Assembly (NCBI RefSeq): GCF_002085925.2
Contig: NZ_CP053562.1
Span: 1,716,001 to 1,780,000 of the forward strand
From: Thioclava electrotropha
GTDB lineage: Bacteria > Pseudomonadota > Alphaproteobacteria > Rhodobacterales > Rhodobacteraceae
Reading direction: 5' to 3'
Length of the DNA: 64,000 nt
Shown here: positions 52,325 through 61,599 of the stretch, in pieces
Layout: each line of letters begins with the position of its first letter
Numbering within the stretch: position 1 is the stretch's first letter
Program-made: the position numbers and the translations under genes
Notes under the pieces: model-generated
Databases searched by the model: none
Told to the model about the DNA's origin: nothing
What the model saw: the letters and a program-made list of their open reading frames with translations, nothing else

Positions 52325-52344
52325 CGGGACGGATAAAGGGGCGT

Positions 52345-52581
52345 TCAGGCCGACAGCCAGCCCTCGAGCTTACCGCTATCCGGCAGGCCGCCCGAATGGA
52401 CCAGCTTCCCGTCGACGGAGACACCGGGGGTCGACATCACGCCAGCCATGGCGATCGCGCGGGGATCGGTCACCTTCTCGACCGAGACCTCGATGCCGAG
52501 CTTGGCGGCCGCTTCCTTGACCATCTCCTCGGTCTTTTCGCAGCGCTTGCAGCCGGGGCCGTAAACCTTGACGTCCTTCAT
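52345..52581 (-). CDS. Small thioredoxin-like protein
   Basis: 78 aa. CxxC in VYGPGCKRCEKTEEMV and a cis-Pro in STPGVSVDGKLVHSG give a minimal thioredoxin fold. Proteins of this sort (redox-active disulfide protein type) accompany ArsP-like permeases. The ATG at 52581 follows AGGAG. It is last in the ArsR-permease operon, 11 bases after the permease stop. Confidence 0.82.
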   Translation of the reverse strand: MKDVKVYGPGCKRCEKTEEMVKEAAAKLGIEVSVEKVTDPRAIAMAGVMSTPGVSVDGKLVHSGGLPDSGKLEGWLSA

Positions 52582-52592
52582 CTCTTTTCTCC

Positions 52593-53654
52593 TCAGAACA
52601 ATGCGTTGAACAGGAAGCCGACGGCGAGGATGCCGCTGGCGACGACCCCGATGAACACCGCGATCAGGCGCAGTTTGAGGACCTGACGCAGGATGATCAT
52701 CTCGGGCATGGACAGCGCGATCACCGACATCATGAAGGCGAGAACCGTGCCGAGCGCCGCGCCCTTGCCCAGAAGCGCCTCGACGATCGGGATGACGCCG
52801 GCGGCGTTGGTGTACATCGGCACGCCCATCAACACCGCGGCCGGCACCGACCACCACGTGCCCGAGCCCATGATGCGCACCATCAGGTCCTGCGGCACAT
52901 AGCCGTGGATCAGCGCGCCCATGGCGATCCCGACGATGATCCAGATCCAGACCTTGGCGAAGATTTCGCGCACGGCCTCGAGGCCCAGGCGATAGCGGTC
53001 GGTCATGCTCAGATCGTCGCTCTCGACCGCGCCCGGCGTGGTCGCGCCGGAATGGATGTCGCGCACCCAATCCTGCAGCCAGCCCTCGACATGGAGCCGG
53101 CCGATCACCCAGCCCGCGACGATCGCGATGGCGAGGCCGAAGCCGAGATAGACCAGCGCCACGGGCCAGCCGACGAGGCCGACCAGCAGGATCAGCGCCA
53201 CCTCGTTGACCATCGGGGCTGCGATCAGGAAGGAGAAGGTGACGCCCAGCGGGATGCCCGCGGAGACGAAGCCGATGAACAGCGGCACCGCCGAGCAGGA
53301 GCAGAACGGGGTCAACACGCCCAAGCCCGCCGCCATCACGTTGCCGACGCCCTCGCGCTTGCCCGACAGAAGCGCGCGGGTCTTTTCGGGGCTGAAGAAG
53401 CTGCGCACGACCCCCATCGCGAAGACGATCAGGGTGAGCAGCATCATCACTTTCGGCACGTCGTAGAAGAAGAAGGCCAGCGCCTCGCCGGTATGGGTGT
53501 CGCGGGCGACCGGCAGCAGCGAGACGATCCATTCGGAGAGGGCCGGGAGCTGGTGGTAAACCACCCACCACGCGACGAGGCCTGCCGCGACGACCACGCT
53601 CCACGCCCAGCCGGGCATCCCGCCATGCGGCGTTTCATGCTGCGTCACACTCAT
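52593..53654 (-). CDS. Permease of the ArsP/SO_0444 type
   Basis: 353 aa, about eight to ten membrane helices. The family motif TPFCSCSAVPLF lies in the first half, with PMVNEVALILL nearby and MGVPMYTNAAGVIPI in the second half. Such permeases export metal(loid)s or organoarsenicals, or move copper/zinc. It is preceded by an ArsR gene (4-base overlap) and followed by a thioredoxin-like gene, the common three-gene set. Substrate not fixed. Confidence 0.85.
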   Translation of the reverse strand: MSVTQHETPHGGMPGWAWSVVVAAGLVAWWVVYHQLPALSEWIVSLLPVARDTHTGEALAFFFYDVPKVMMLLTLIVFAMGVVRSFFSPEKTRALLSGKREGVGNVMAAGLGVLTPFCSCSAVPLFIGFVSAGIPLGVTFSFLIAAPMVNEVALILLVGLVGWPVALVYLGFGLAIAIVAGWVIGRLHVEGWLQDWVRDIHSGATTPGAVESDDLSMTDRYRLGLEAVREIFAKVWIWIIVGIAMGALIHGYVPQDLMVRIMGSGTWWSVPAAVLMGVPMYTNAAGVIPIVEALLGKGAALGTVLAFMMSVIALSMPEMIILRQVLKLRLIAVFIGVVASGILAVGFLFNALF

Positions 53655-53941
53655 GCCGCGGTCCTTTCCGTGCTGGCGCTGGCTTTCATGACCGCGCTCA
53701 GGATTTGCTGGATGTCCGGGGAGAGATCGGGGTTCACCCGATACCGGACCCATTGCGCATCGCGCCGATCGACCACCAGTCCCGCGGCTTTCAGCACGCC
53801 CATATGACGCGACATGCGCGACTGGGTGGCATCGAGACGCGCCATCAACTCGCAGGCGCAATGCTCGCCCCCATCGTGCAAAAGCTGCATCGCCCCCAGC
53901 CGGGTGGGTTCGGCAAGCGCGGAGAGAACAGTCACGATCAT
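53651..53941 (-). CDS. ArsR-family metal(loid) repressor
   Basis: 96-aa winged helix repressor. The alpha3 region reads EHCACELMARLDATQSRMSRHM, a form of the ELCVCDL arsenic-site motif with two Cys spaced by one residue (given here as the CAC). The ATG at 53941 follows GGAGG, and the overlap with the permease start fits a repressor-permease operon. An upstream CGCATATGCG palindrome is the likely operator. The metal is probably As(III) or Cu, inferred. Confidence 0.86.
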   Translation of the reverse strand: MIVTVLSALAEPTRLGAMQLLHDGGEHCACELMARLDATQSRMSRHMGVLKAAGLVVDRRDAQWVRYRVNPDLSPDIQQILSAVMKASASTERTAA

Positions 53942-53962
53942 CGGTGCCTCCATTTCTACATT

Positions 53963-53972
53963 CGCATATGCG
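53963..53972. promoter_or_regulatory. CGCATATGCG palindrome upstream of arsR
   Basis: Perfect 10-bp palindrome flanked by a repeat of GCATTCGC, 22 bases before the ArsR start. Fits an ArsR operator and would give autoregulation. Confidence 0.5.
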
Positions 53973-54192
53973 CATTCGCGCAAATAAAGTCAACGCGCCC
54001 GAGGTGGAGCATTCGGTCGCACCCATCCACCGGGGTGCGGGAAACTATCGATGAGAGTGATCGCATCACGGGCCTCCGACCTTCACGGGATCGGGGCCAG
54101 ATTAGCGCTGAGGGGACGAGTCGCTTCAATGCGCTCGATCAAGTCGGGCGCGATTTTTCGAGATATCTAGCGAAAGGCCATTGTGCCCGCCC

Positions 54193-54963
54193 TCAGGATT
54201 GGCCCTTCGCGATGTTGCGCTCCATGAGCCGCTGGAACAGCCGGGGCGAGGCGCGGTTGATCCACCACGCGAGCCGCGCGACGCGGCCCACCGGGATCAT
54301 CGGGCGGCCGCGCTTGAGCCCAGTAAGGATCACCTGTGCGGCAGCCTCTGGCGTCATGTAATCCACCCCGTCCGCAGCCGCACCGGGGCGCGTGATGCCG
54401 TCCGATTGCCGCTCGGCCCGGTCGATATTGGTCGCCACGAAGGACGGCGCCGCGATCTGCACGCGCACGCCATGCGGCGCTTCCTCCGAACGAAGCGACT
54501 TGAAGAACCCTTCCAGTGCATGTTTCGACGCTGCATAGGCCGTGCGGTGGTAGAGCGGCGAAAACCCCGCGACCGAGGAAATCGCCAGATGCGTGCCGTG
54601 GCTTTCCCGCACGGGTTCGAGGAACTGCCGCGCCATCGCGGTCGCCGCGAAATAGTTAATCTCGAAGACCTTGCGATGCGCGGCCTCGGTCAGCTCGGAG
54701 AACGGCCCGATCTGGGTGACACCTGCATTGTAGATCACCAGATCGATCCGGGGATAGCGCGCGCGGATATCGGCGCAGGCGCTGGCAAGCTGATCCGCGT
54801 CGGTCAGATCGCAGGCGATGGCTTCCTCGTTCGGCTTGGCCGTTAGCCCGGAGATATCCCGGTCGAGCAGCACGACCTGCCATCCCTCGGCGCGCAGCCC
54901 CGCCGAGAGCGCCTGCCCAAGCCCCCCGGCGCCGCCCGAGATTACCGCGACGCGCGTGCTCAT
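54193..54963 (-). CDS. SDR family oxidoreductase
   Basis: 256 aa. SGGAGGLGQAL cofactor loop, NAGV, Ser in AISSVAGFS and Tyr/Lys in RTAYAASKHALEG, and an extended C-terminus with a hydrophobic patch. Last of a four-gene overlapping operon with epimerase, BASS transporter and FMO, where it would reduce or oxidise the metabolite. Substrate unknown. Confidence 0.8.
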   Translation of the reverse strand: MSTRVAVISGGAGGLGQALSAGLRAEGWQVVLLDRDISGLTAKPNEEAIACDLTDADQLASACADIRARYPRIDLVIYNAGVTQIGPFSELTEAAHRKVFEINYFAATAMARQFLEPVRESHGTHLAISSVAGFSPLYHRTAYAASKHALEGFFKSLRSEEAPHGVRVQIAAPSFVATNIDRAERQSDGITRPGAAADGVDYMTPEAAAQVILTGLKRGRPMIPVGRVARLAWWINRASPRLFQRLMERNIAKGQS

Positions 54964-55898
54964 AGCCCCGCCTCGCGGGCCCAGAGGTCGAAAACCTCGG
55001 CGCTGGTCAGCTCGGGCGTGTAGCCGAAGACTTCCTTCAGCGCGTCGTTGGCCAGAACGGGGCGGTATTGCAGGAAGCGCACCTGCTCTGGCCCGTAGCG
55101 GCTCAGCCCCAGCGGATGGGCGATGGCTAGCGCCGCCTTGATGCCAAGCGCGGGCAAGCGGCGCACAGGTTTGCCAAGACGCCGCGCGAGATCGCTGACG
55201 CCGAGCGCGCCGTCGCCCGCGACGTTGAAGATTCCGGGCGGCCCATCGGTCGCAGCGCGGATCAGGATGCGCGCGAGATCGCGGGTCCAGATGAAGACGA
55301 AGGGGCTCTCGCAGCCCCTCAGTGCGAGCAGACGCGGCTTGCGGAAAAGCGCTGTGATCTGGTTGTCGGTGCCCTTGCCCAGAACGGTGCCCACCCGCAG
55401 CACGACCTGCTCGAGGGCAGGGTGGGCGGTGCGCGCCTCGGCCAGCATCTCCTCGACCTGCCGCTTGTGATCGGCATAGGCAAACTCGGGATTGCCGCGC
55501 ACCGGATCGCTCTCGCGCAGGGGCACGGGATTGTCGGCGTGATAGCCATAGGCCGCGCCCGAGGAGGTCACGACGAGCCGCCGAACCCCGACCGAAAGCG
55601 CCGCATCCAGCACCTTGCGCGTGCCCTCCACATCGACCTTATAGGCCAGCTCGCGCCCCATTCCGGGGCCCGGCGTCACGATGGAGGCGAGATGCACGAT
55701 CACCTCGGGCCGCTCGCGCGCGATGACCTTGGCGGGGGCGTCGGTGGTCACATCCATCGCCACGAAGCGCACGGCTTCGGGCAGGGTGTCGGGGCAAGCC
55801 AGATCGGTCGCGATGACCTCATGGCCGCTCTCAGACAGTTCGGCGGTGAGTACGCGGCCGATCATGCCGCCCGCTCCGGTAATCAGGATCCGGGTCAT
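54960..55898 (-). CDS. NAD-dependent epimerase/dehydratase family protein
   Basis: 312 aa, extended SDR. Cofactor loop ITGAGGMIGRVL, Ser/Thr in VTSSGAAYG and YxxxK in FAYADHKRQVEE. It may act on a nucleotide sugar, or in a hydroxysteroid/terpenoid-like route given the FMO and transporter. Overlaps both neighbours by 4 bases. Confidence 0.78.
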   Translation of the reverse strand: MTRILITGAGGMIGRVLTAELSESGHEVIATDLACPDTLPEAVRFVAMDVTTDAPAKVIARERPEVIVHLASIVTPGPGMGRELAYKVDVEGTRKVLDAALSVGVRRLVVTSSGAAYGYHADNPVPLRESDPVRGNPEFAYADHKRQVEEMLAEARTAHPALEQVVLRVGTVLGKGTDNQITALFRKPRLLALRGCESPFVFIWTRDLARILIRAATDGPPGIFNVAGDGALGVSDLARRLGKPVRRLPALGIKAALAIAHPLGLSRYGPEQVRFLQYRPVLANDALKEVFGYTPELTSAEVFDLWAREAGL

Positions 55899-56797
55899 CG
55901 TGCGGCCTCCTTTCGTCTCATGAGTGTCGAGATCGCGAAGCCCGCGATGATGTGCCAGATGCCCCAGAAGGCCGCGACGATCGCCATGCCGCCAAGGCCG
56001 CCGAAGAAGGCGAAGATCAGCACGAGGCCGAGGCCGGAATTCTGGATGCCCGTCTCGATGGTGATCGCGCGCCGGTCGAAGGGCGACAGCCGCGCTAGCG
56101 TCGCGGTGCCATAGCCGCCCGCGAAGGCCAGCGCGTTGTGCAGCACCACCATTCCCGCGATCAGCCCGACGAATTGCACGAAATACTGCCAATTGGCGCT
56201 GAGCGAGAGCGCGACGAAAGCCACGAAAATCGCCATCGAGATCCACTTCAGCGGATCGCGGATGCGCGTCGTGAGGTCATAGCGGTAATGGTTCAGCGTG
56301 ATCCCGGCGATCAGCGGCAAAAGCAGCATGACGCCCACGGTGATCGCCACGCTCACCGGATCGATATGGGTCTCGTGCAGCAGCGCGCGCGTCGGCGCGT
56401 AAAGGCTGCCCCAGAAGGCGATATTGAGCGGCGTCAGCACGATCGCCGCCACCGTGGCGAAGGCGGTCAGCGAGACCGAGAGCGCCGTGTTTCCACCCGC
56501 CCGGTGGGTGAAGAAGTTCGAGACATTTCCGCCCGGGCAGGCCGCCACGAGGATCAGCCCGAGCGCAATCGAGGGGCTGGGCTGCAGCGCCAGCACCAGC
56601 CCGAAGGTCAGCGCGGGCAGCACCAGAAATTGCGACGTGAACCCCACGATCAGCGCCCAGGGCCTGCGCACCAGGGGGCGGAAATCGCGCGGGGATAGGT
56701 CGATCGCGACCGAGAACATGACGATGCCGAGGATCGCGTTGAGCAGATGCAGGGCGCCGGGGCTGAAATTCAGCCGGACCGCGTCGAGCCCCGTCAT
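55895..56797 (-). CDS. Bile acid:sodium symporter family transporter
   Basis: 300 aa, about nine to ten helices. AACPGGNVSNFFTH is the BASS cation-site signature and GIQNSGLGLVLIFAFF lies in the second half. It would bring in or expel an organic anion coupled to Na+. It is within the same operon as the FMO and SDR genes, which suggests its cargo is their substrate. Confidence 0.85.
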   Translation of the reverse strand: MTGLDAVRLNFSPGALHLLNAILGIVMFSVAIDLSPRDFRPLVRRPWALIVGFTSQFLVLPALTFGLVLALQPSPSIALGLILVAACPGGNVSNFFTHRAGGNTALSVSLTAFATVAAIVLTPLNIAFWGSLYAPTRALLHETHIDPVSVAITVGVMLLLPLIAGITLNHYRYDLTTRIRDPLKWISMAIFVAFVALSLSANWQYFVQFVGLIAGMVVLHNALAFAGGYGTATLARLSPFDRRAITIETGIQNSGLGLVLIFAFFGGLGGMAIVAAFWGIWHIIAGFAISTLMRRKEAAR

Positions 56798-58113
56798 GCC
56801 GCCGCCTTCCCGCTGAGCGCCTTGATCCAGCCGGTGACCGCCTTGCGATAGGTCGCCTTGTCCACGTAATAGGCCATCCGCGCGAGCTTGAGATAGGCCA
56901 TGCCGCCGGTCGCGCGCTCGAACCCTTCGGCCTTCTTCGCCTGCAGGCGCTTCGCGGCCTCCGAGCCATCGCGCAGCCCGCGAATGTAGCGCGCCACCAT
57001 CTCGGCTTGCTCGTGGCGACCCTGCCAGCCAAGTCCGCTCGCCTCGAGCATCCCCAGCACGAAGAGATCATCGCGCTTGGGATGCATCGCGTTCAGGTAC
57101 AGATGCGGCGCATCGCCTTGCCAGTTCAGCAACTCCGGCGCGATGAACGGGTAGTGCAGCTTGTAGCCGGTGGCCGCGAGGATCATGTCATACTCGGCCT
57201 GCGTGCCATCCTTGAAATGCACCGTTTTTCCGTCGAGCCGTTCGATATCGGCGCGCACTTTCAGATCGCCGTGGCCTGCGTGGAACAGCACCAGCGAGTT
57301 CACGATCGGATGGCTCTCGTAGAGTTTGTAATCGGGCTTGGGAAACCCGTATTTCTGCGGATCGCCCACGAACCATTTCAGCAGCGCGCCGTCGATCTTG
57401 CGCTTGAGCCACATCGGCAGCTTGATCGCGCCGCCCAGCGTGTCGGCGGGTTTGCCGAAGACGTATTTCGGCACGAAGTAATAGCCGCGTCGCATCGAGA
57501 GATCGCAGCTTTTGCCGTGGTGGATCGCGTCCACCGCGATGTCGCAGCCGGAATTGCCCGCGCCCACGACGAGCACCCGTTTGCCGGCGAATTGCGAGGG
57601 GTCGCGATAGGCCGAGGAATGGATCAGCTCGCCGTCGAACTGGCCCGGGAAGTCCGGCATGTTCGGCTCGGAGAGCGTGCCATTGGCGATCAGAACGCCA
57701 GCATAGACCTCCGAATGCTCTCCTTCCGCATCGCGCCAGCTGACCCGCCAGCCCTCGTCATCGTCGCCCAGCGGCTCGAGTTTGGTCACCTCCGCGCCGA
57801 AGCGGTAATGCCGGCGAATGTCGAAATGATCGGCGAAATCGCGGAAATACTGCGCCATCTCGCGGTGGCTGGGATACTCCGCCACCTCGTCGCGCATCGG
57901 AAAATCGGTGAATTCCGTCATCCGCTTCGAGGAAATCAGATGCGCGCTTTCATACATCGTCGAATGCGCGCCCTCGATATCCCAGAGCCCGCCCACATCG
58001 CTGTGCAGCTCGAAGCCCTGATAGTCTACCCCCTGTTCGCCCAGCACCTTGGCCGCGGCCAGACCCATCGGGCCCGCGCCGATCAGGGCGAACCTGCCCC
58101 TCGTATTTGTCAT
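56794..58113 (-). CDS. Flavin-containing monooxygenase
   Basis: 439 aa. FAD loop GAGPMGLAAAKVLG, second NADPH loop VVGAGNSGCDIA, and the FMO fingerprint FPGQFDGELIHSSAYRDP (FxGxxxHxxxY) between them. Such enzymes oxidise N or S atoms or act as Baeyer-Villiger oxygenases. GGAGGAGACG precedes the ATG at 58113. First gene in the operon, controlled across a TTGAAC-N4-GTTCAA site by the divergent TetR. The substrate is unknown. Confidence 0.85.
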   Translation of the reverse strand: MTNTRGRFALIGAGPMGLAAAKVLGEQGVDYQGFELHSDVGGLWDIEGAHSTMYESAHLISSKRMTEFTDFPMRDEVAEYPSHREMAQYFRDFADHFDIRRHYRFGAEVTKLEPLGDDDEGWRVSWRDAEGEHSEVYAGVLIANGTLSEPNMPDFPGQFDGELIHSSAYRDPSQFAGKRVLVVGAGNSGCDIAVDAIHHGKSCDLSMRRGYYFVPKYVFGKPADTLGGAIKLPMWLKRKIDGALLKWFVGDPQKYGFPKPDYKLYESHPIVNSLVLFHAGHGDLKVRADIERLDGKTVHFKDGTQAEYDMILAATGYKLHYPFIAPELLNWQGDAPHLYLNAMHPKRDDLFVLGMLEASGLGWQGRHEQAEMVARYIRGLRDGSEAAKRLQAKKAEGFERATGGMAYLKLARMAYYVDKATYRKAVTGWIKALSGKAAA

Positions 58114-58141
58114 GTTGCGTCTCCTCCCAGACATTCTTAAA

Positions 58142-58157
58142 TTGAACCATTGTTCAA
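58142..58157. promoter_or_regulatory. TetR operator TTGAAC-N4-GTTCAA
   Basis: Perfect 6-bp arms midway between the divergent FMO and TetR starts (29 and 20 bases away). Typical place and size for a TetR operator controlling both genes. Confidence 0.65.
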
Positions 58158-58177
58158 AATAAGCAAGCCCCGATCTG

Positions 58178-58843
58178 ATGACGAAAAAGACGACCGAGAA
58201 ACAAAGGCTTAGAGCGCCGTCGAAGCGCTCTCTCGCGAGTCGTTCACGGATTCTCGATGCGGCGGAAACGGTCTTTGCGCGGGACGGATTCGAAGGCGCG
58301 AAGGTGCGCGACATCGCCGCGCTGGCCGAGGTGCCGCTGGGGCTGGTGAACCATCACGGGGGCTCGAAAGAGGCGCTGTTTCGCGAAGTTGTGGAGCGGC
58401 GCGCCGAAGAGCTGGCGCGTCTGCGTCTGGAGGCTCTGGCGCAGGCGAAGGGGCAGGGGGCGCTCGATCTGACGGCGATCCTCGGCTGCTTCTTCCGGCC
58501 CTATCTGGCGAAGGCGGCGGGCAGCGATCCGCAATGGCTGGCCTATGCGCGGCTTGTGGCGATGGTCTCGGCCGATCCGGCCTGGGCGGATATCTCGACC
58601 GATCTGTTCGACCCGACCGCGCAGCGCTTCATGGACGAGATCTGCGCGCTGCATCCCAAGGTCAGCCGGGCGGTCGTGGCCGAAGGGTTCGTCTATTCGG
58701 TGGCGGCGCTTCTGGCCTTCCTGACCTCGGAATGGCGGATCGCGGCGCTGGCCTCGCAGTCCGATGCGCAGGGGTCCGTCGAGGGGCTGGTCGCCTTCTG
58801 CGCGGCAGGCTGCGCGGCGCGCATCGCGCAGGCCGAGACGTGA
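58178..58843 (+). CDS. TetR-family transcriptional regulator
   Basis: 221 aa. N-terminal helix-turn-helix with ILDAAETVFARDGFEGAKVRDIAALAEVPLGLVNHHGG region (core VRDIAALAEV), then an alpha-helical ligand domain. It probably represses the FMO operon across the palindrome. A TSUP permease gene follows 4 bases later and may be co-transcribed. Effector unknown. Confidence 0.86.
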   Translation: MTKKTTEKQRLRAPSKRSLASRSRILDAAETVFARDGFEGAKVRDIAALAEVPLGLVNHHGGSKEALFREVVERRAEELARLRLEALAQAKGQGALDLTAILGCFFRPYLAKAAGSDPQWLAYARLVAMVSADPAWADISTDLFDPTAQRFMDEICALHPKVSRAVVAEGFVYSVAALLAFLTSEWRIAALASQSDAQGSVEGLVAFCAAGCAARIAQAET

Positions 58844-58847
58844 CCGG

Positions 58848-59588
58848 ATGTTGAGCACAACGACCCTGCTGGTCATCACGGCGGTGTTCTTCTCCGCCTT
58901 CTTGCGCGGCATCGCAGGGTTCGGTTTCGCGCTGGCCGCGGTGCCGATCGTCTCGCTGATGGTGCCGCCGATCGAGGCGGTGACGCTGGCGGTGCTGCTG
59001 CAGGTCGCGGTCGGGTGCCGCGACCTTTTCACTCTGCACGGGCATGTGCACAAACCCTCGCTCGCGCGGCTCTCTCTGGGCGCGATTGTGGGCACTCCGG
59101 TCGGGATTTTCGCGCTCACCGCCGTCAGCGCCGATGCCGCGCGGGTGATGATCGCGCTCGCCGTGTTGGCGGGGCTGGCGCTGCTGCTGCGCTACAAGCC
59201 TGCGCGCCCGCATCCCCATGGCGGACTCGCGTTGCTGGCGGGCGTGGCCTCGGGCGCGTTTTCCGGGCTCGCGGCGATGCCGGGGCCGCCTGCGGTGGCT
59301 TATTATCTGGGCGCGGGCACCACAGCTGTACAGACGCGGGCCTCGTTGCTTCTGTTCTTCTTCGTGGCCTCGCTGCTGGCCACGCCGGGGCTGATCTGGG
59401 CAGGCGTGGTGAATGGCGATGCGCTCTGGCTGACGCTGGTCTCGGTGCCTGCGCTGGCGCTGGGGACATGGGCGGGCACGGCTGCCTTCGCGCGGCTCGA
59501 CAACACGCAGTATCGCTCTCTCGCCATCGTGGTCATGGCGATTTCGGCGGTGCTGGCGGGCTGGCGCGGCCTGTCGGTCTATCTCTAG
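58848..59588 (+). CDS. TSUP (TauE/SafE) family membrane permease
   Basis: 246 aa, about eight helices in two repeats. Repeat-like features are FLRGIAGFGFALAAVPI and SGAFSGLAAMPGPPAVAYYLG, the TauE/SafE signatures. It likely moves a sulfur-containing or organic anion. It directly follows tetR and could take part in the FMO-operon pathway (for example sulfite or taurine handling). Inference only. Confidence 0.83.
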   Translation: MLSTTTLLVITAVFFSAFLRGIAGFGFALAAVPIVSLMVPPIEAVTLAVLLQVAVGCRDLFTLHGHVHKPSLARLSLGAIVGTPVGIFALTAVSADAARVMIALAVLAGLALLLRYKPARPHPHGGLALLAGVASGAFSGLAAMPGPPAVAYYLGAGTTAVQTRASLLLFFFVASLLATPGLIWAGVVNGDALWLTLVSVPALALGTWAGTAAFARLDNTQYRSLAIVVMAISAVLAGWRGLSVYL

Positions 59589-59609
59589 GGCAGGGCGCGC
59601 GCGCGCCTC

Positions 59610-60686
59610 TTAGCTGCCGCGGGCGAGGATGAACCACTCGCCGATATTCTCGCGATTGATGAACCCCACGAAATTGCCGGTCTTGCCGATCACCGCCACC
59701 GCGGGAATACGCCCTTTCGCGAACGCGTCGAGTACATCGTCCATCCCCGTCTTCAGCGACACGACGGGCACGTTGTCGAACATGATCTCGGAAACGGGGC
59801 GCTGGCGGAATTCGGGGTCGGGCCGGGCCAGCACGCTCTCGCGGGTGACGAAGCCGACGAACTGCCCGTCGGGCGTGAGCACGGGGAACTCCGATTGCGA
59901 GCTGTGCAGGATCGCCTGAGCGGCGGTGTCGAGCGTGTCGTCGGGCGCCAGCGACACGAAGGAGGTGATGACCGCGTCACGCGCCGCCGAACGATGGGCG
60001 AGGCCACGCATCGCCGCATCCGAGCTTTCCGCCCCGGCCGCGAAGAAGATGAACGCCGCGATCAGCACGAGGATCGGGTTGCCGCTCGTCAGCCCCCAAT
60101 AGGCGAAGAGCACGGCGATGACCTGCCCGGTGCGCGCCGCGACCTGCGTGGCTTTCACCCGGTCCATGAAGAGCGCAAGCACGGCGCGAAACACCCGCCC
60201 GCCATCCATCGGGAAGGCCGGGATCAGGTTGAACGCCACGAGCAGCGCGTTCACTAGCGCGAGCCGCCCCCAGAAGCTTTGTCCTGGATTGTCGAGCGAT
60301 TGCAGGTCGCTCAGCCAGCCGCTGCCGCCAAGAAAGATCGTCAGGATCAGGAAGATCACGACATTGACCGCAGGACCCGCCACCGCGATCAGGATTTCCT
60401 GCTTGGGATTTTCCGGGATCCGCTCCAGCCGCGCCAGACCGCCGATCGGCAGAAGGGTGATGTCGGGGGTGCGCACGCCGAACCGGGCCGCCATCGTCGC
60501 ATGGCCGAATTCGTGCAGCACGACACAGGCGAAGACCGACAGGATGAAGAGCATGTTGATCAGCGCGGCCTGCGGTCCCTCGGCAGCCCAGGCCGAGGCG
60601 GTGATCCAGATGATCAGCAGAACGAAGGTGACATGCACCCTGAGAACCGTGCCGCCGATCTTGCCGATTGAATAGGACCAGCTCAT
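59610..60686 (-). CDS. Site-2-type zinc metalloprotease with CBS domains
   Basis: 358-aa M50 peptidase. Zinc site VVLHEFGHATMA near residue 60, third ligand in NLIPAFPMDGGRVF, about six membrane helices, and a tail of two CBS domains (about 235-350). CBS domains usually bind adenine nucleotides. Such rip/YdcA-like proteases cut membrane-bound regulators. Single gene. A GC-only palindrome separates it from the convergent TSUP gene. Confidence 0.88.
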   Translation of the reverse strand: MSWSYSIGKIGGTVLRVHVTFVLLIIWITASAWAAEGPQAALINMLFILSVFACVVLHEFGHATMAARFGVRTPDITLLPIGGLARLERIPENPKQEILIAVAGPAVNVVIFLILTIFLGGSGWLSDLQSLDNPGQSFWGRLALVNALLVAFNLIPAFPMDGGRVFRAVLALFMDRVKATQVAARTGQVIAVLFAYWGLTSGNPILVLIAAFIFFAAGAESSDAAMRGLAHRSAARDAVITSFVSLAPDDTLDTAAQAILHSSQSEFPVLTPDGQFVGFVTRESVLARPDPEFRQRPVSEIMFDNVPVVSLKTGMDDVLDAFAKGRIPAVAVIGKTGNFVGFINRENIGEWFILARGS

Positions 60687-60837
60687 GTCATCCCTCTCTT
60701 TCCGCCGTGCGGTTGCCCCGAAAGCGGGGCGCGGCACACGGATGTCCGCCGCCCTCAATCTGACCCTTCGTTCCGGTCACCACAAGCAAGCAATCCCAAT
60801 AAGTGACGGAGTTTGAAAAAGCTTCTGCCCGCGCAGA

Positions 60838-61599
60838 TCAGAACTCGGTCACGCGCCGCGTCGTCTCCGGGTCGAGGAAACCCGCGACCGTGGCATCGGT
60901 CTCGAGCTGCAGCGCCCGGTGCAGGTCCGGCACCGCGGCGTGATTGAGAACGCGTTTCATCGCGCGGACCGACAGGACGGGAAGATCGGCGAGCCGTTCG
61001 GCGGTCTGGACGGCCACCGCGATCAGCGCCGCATCGTCAACGACCTTCCACGCCACGCCGATCTCGCCCATGTCCTTCGCTGAATACCGGTCGCCGAAGA
61101 TCAGCATCTCGCGCGCCTTGTTCAGCCCGACCAGCGCGGGCAGGAGCGAGGTGACGGCCCCGGTGACGAACAGGTTCAGCGAGACCTCGGGGAAGAAGCC
61201 CTTGGCGCTTTCGGCCCAGATCGGAAAGTCGCAATTGATCGCCCATTCCAAGCCGCCGCCGACGGCCCAGCCGTTGATCGCGCCGACCACCGGTTTCTCG
61301 CCGAGGGTAATCGCATGGGTCGCGCGCTGAATCGCGTGCACGATCTCGCGCGCCTCTTCCTCGGTCTCGGGATGGGTATGGGCCTTGCGGTCATCGCCCG
61401 CACAAAACGCTTTGCCCGCCCCGGTGAAGATGATCACCTTGGTGGCCGGGTCGGCATTGGCGTCCTCAAAGGCGCACGCGACATCGACGACCAGCTGACG
61501 GTTCATCGCGTTGAGCCGCTCGGGGCGGTTGAGGGTGATGGTGCGCACGCCCTTGGCGCCAAGCTGGCTCAGGACGGTGTCGTAGGTGAAATGGCTCAT
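60838..61599 (-). CDS. Enoyl-CoA hydratase/isomerase family protein
   Basis: 253 aa crotonase fold. Oxyanion and CoA region GAGKAFCAGDDRKA, second helix AVGGGLEWAINCDFP with a Glu, and PEVSLNLF with another acidic site. It overlaps the ligase gene by 4 bases and may hydrate or hydrolyse the CoA ester formed by it. Substrate unknown; could be an aromatic or unsaturated acyl-CoA. Confidence 0.83.
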   Translation of the reverse strand: MSHFTYDTVLSQLGAKGVRTITLNRPERLNAMNRQLVVDVACAFEDANADPATKVIIFTGAGKAFCAGDDRKAHTHPETEEEAREIVHAIQRATHAITLGEKPVVGAINGWAVGGGLEWAINCDFPIWAESAKGFFPEVSLNLFVTGAVTSLLPALVGLNKAREMLIFGDRYSAKDMGEIGVAWKVVDDAALIAVAVQTAERLADLPVLSVRAMKRVLNHAAVPDLHRALQLETDATVAGFLDPETTRRVTEF

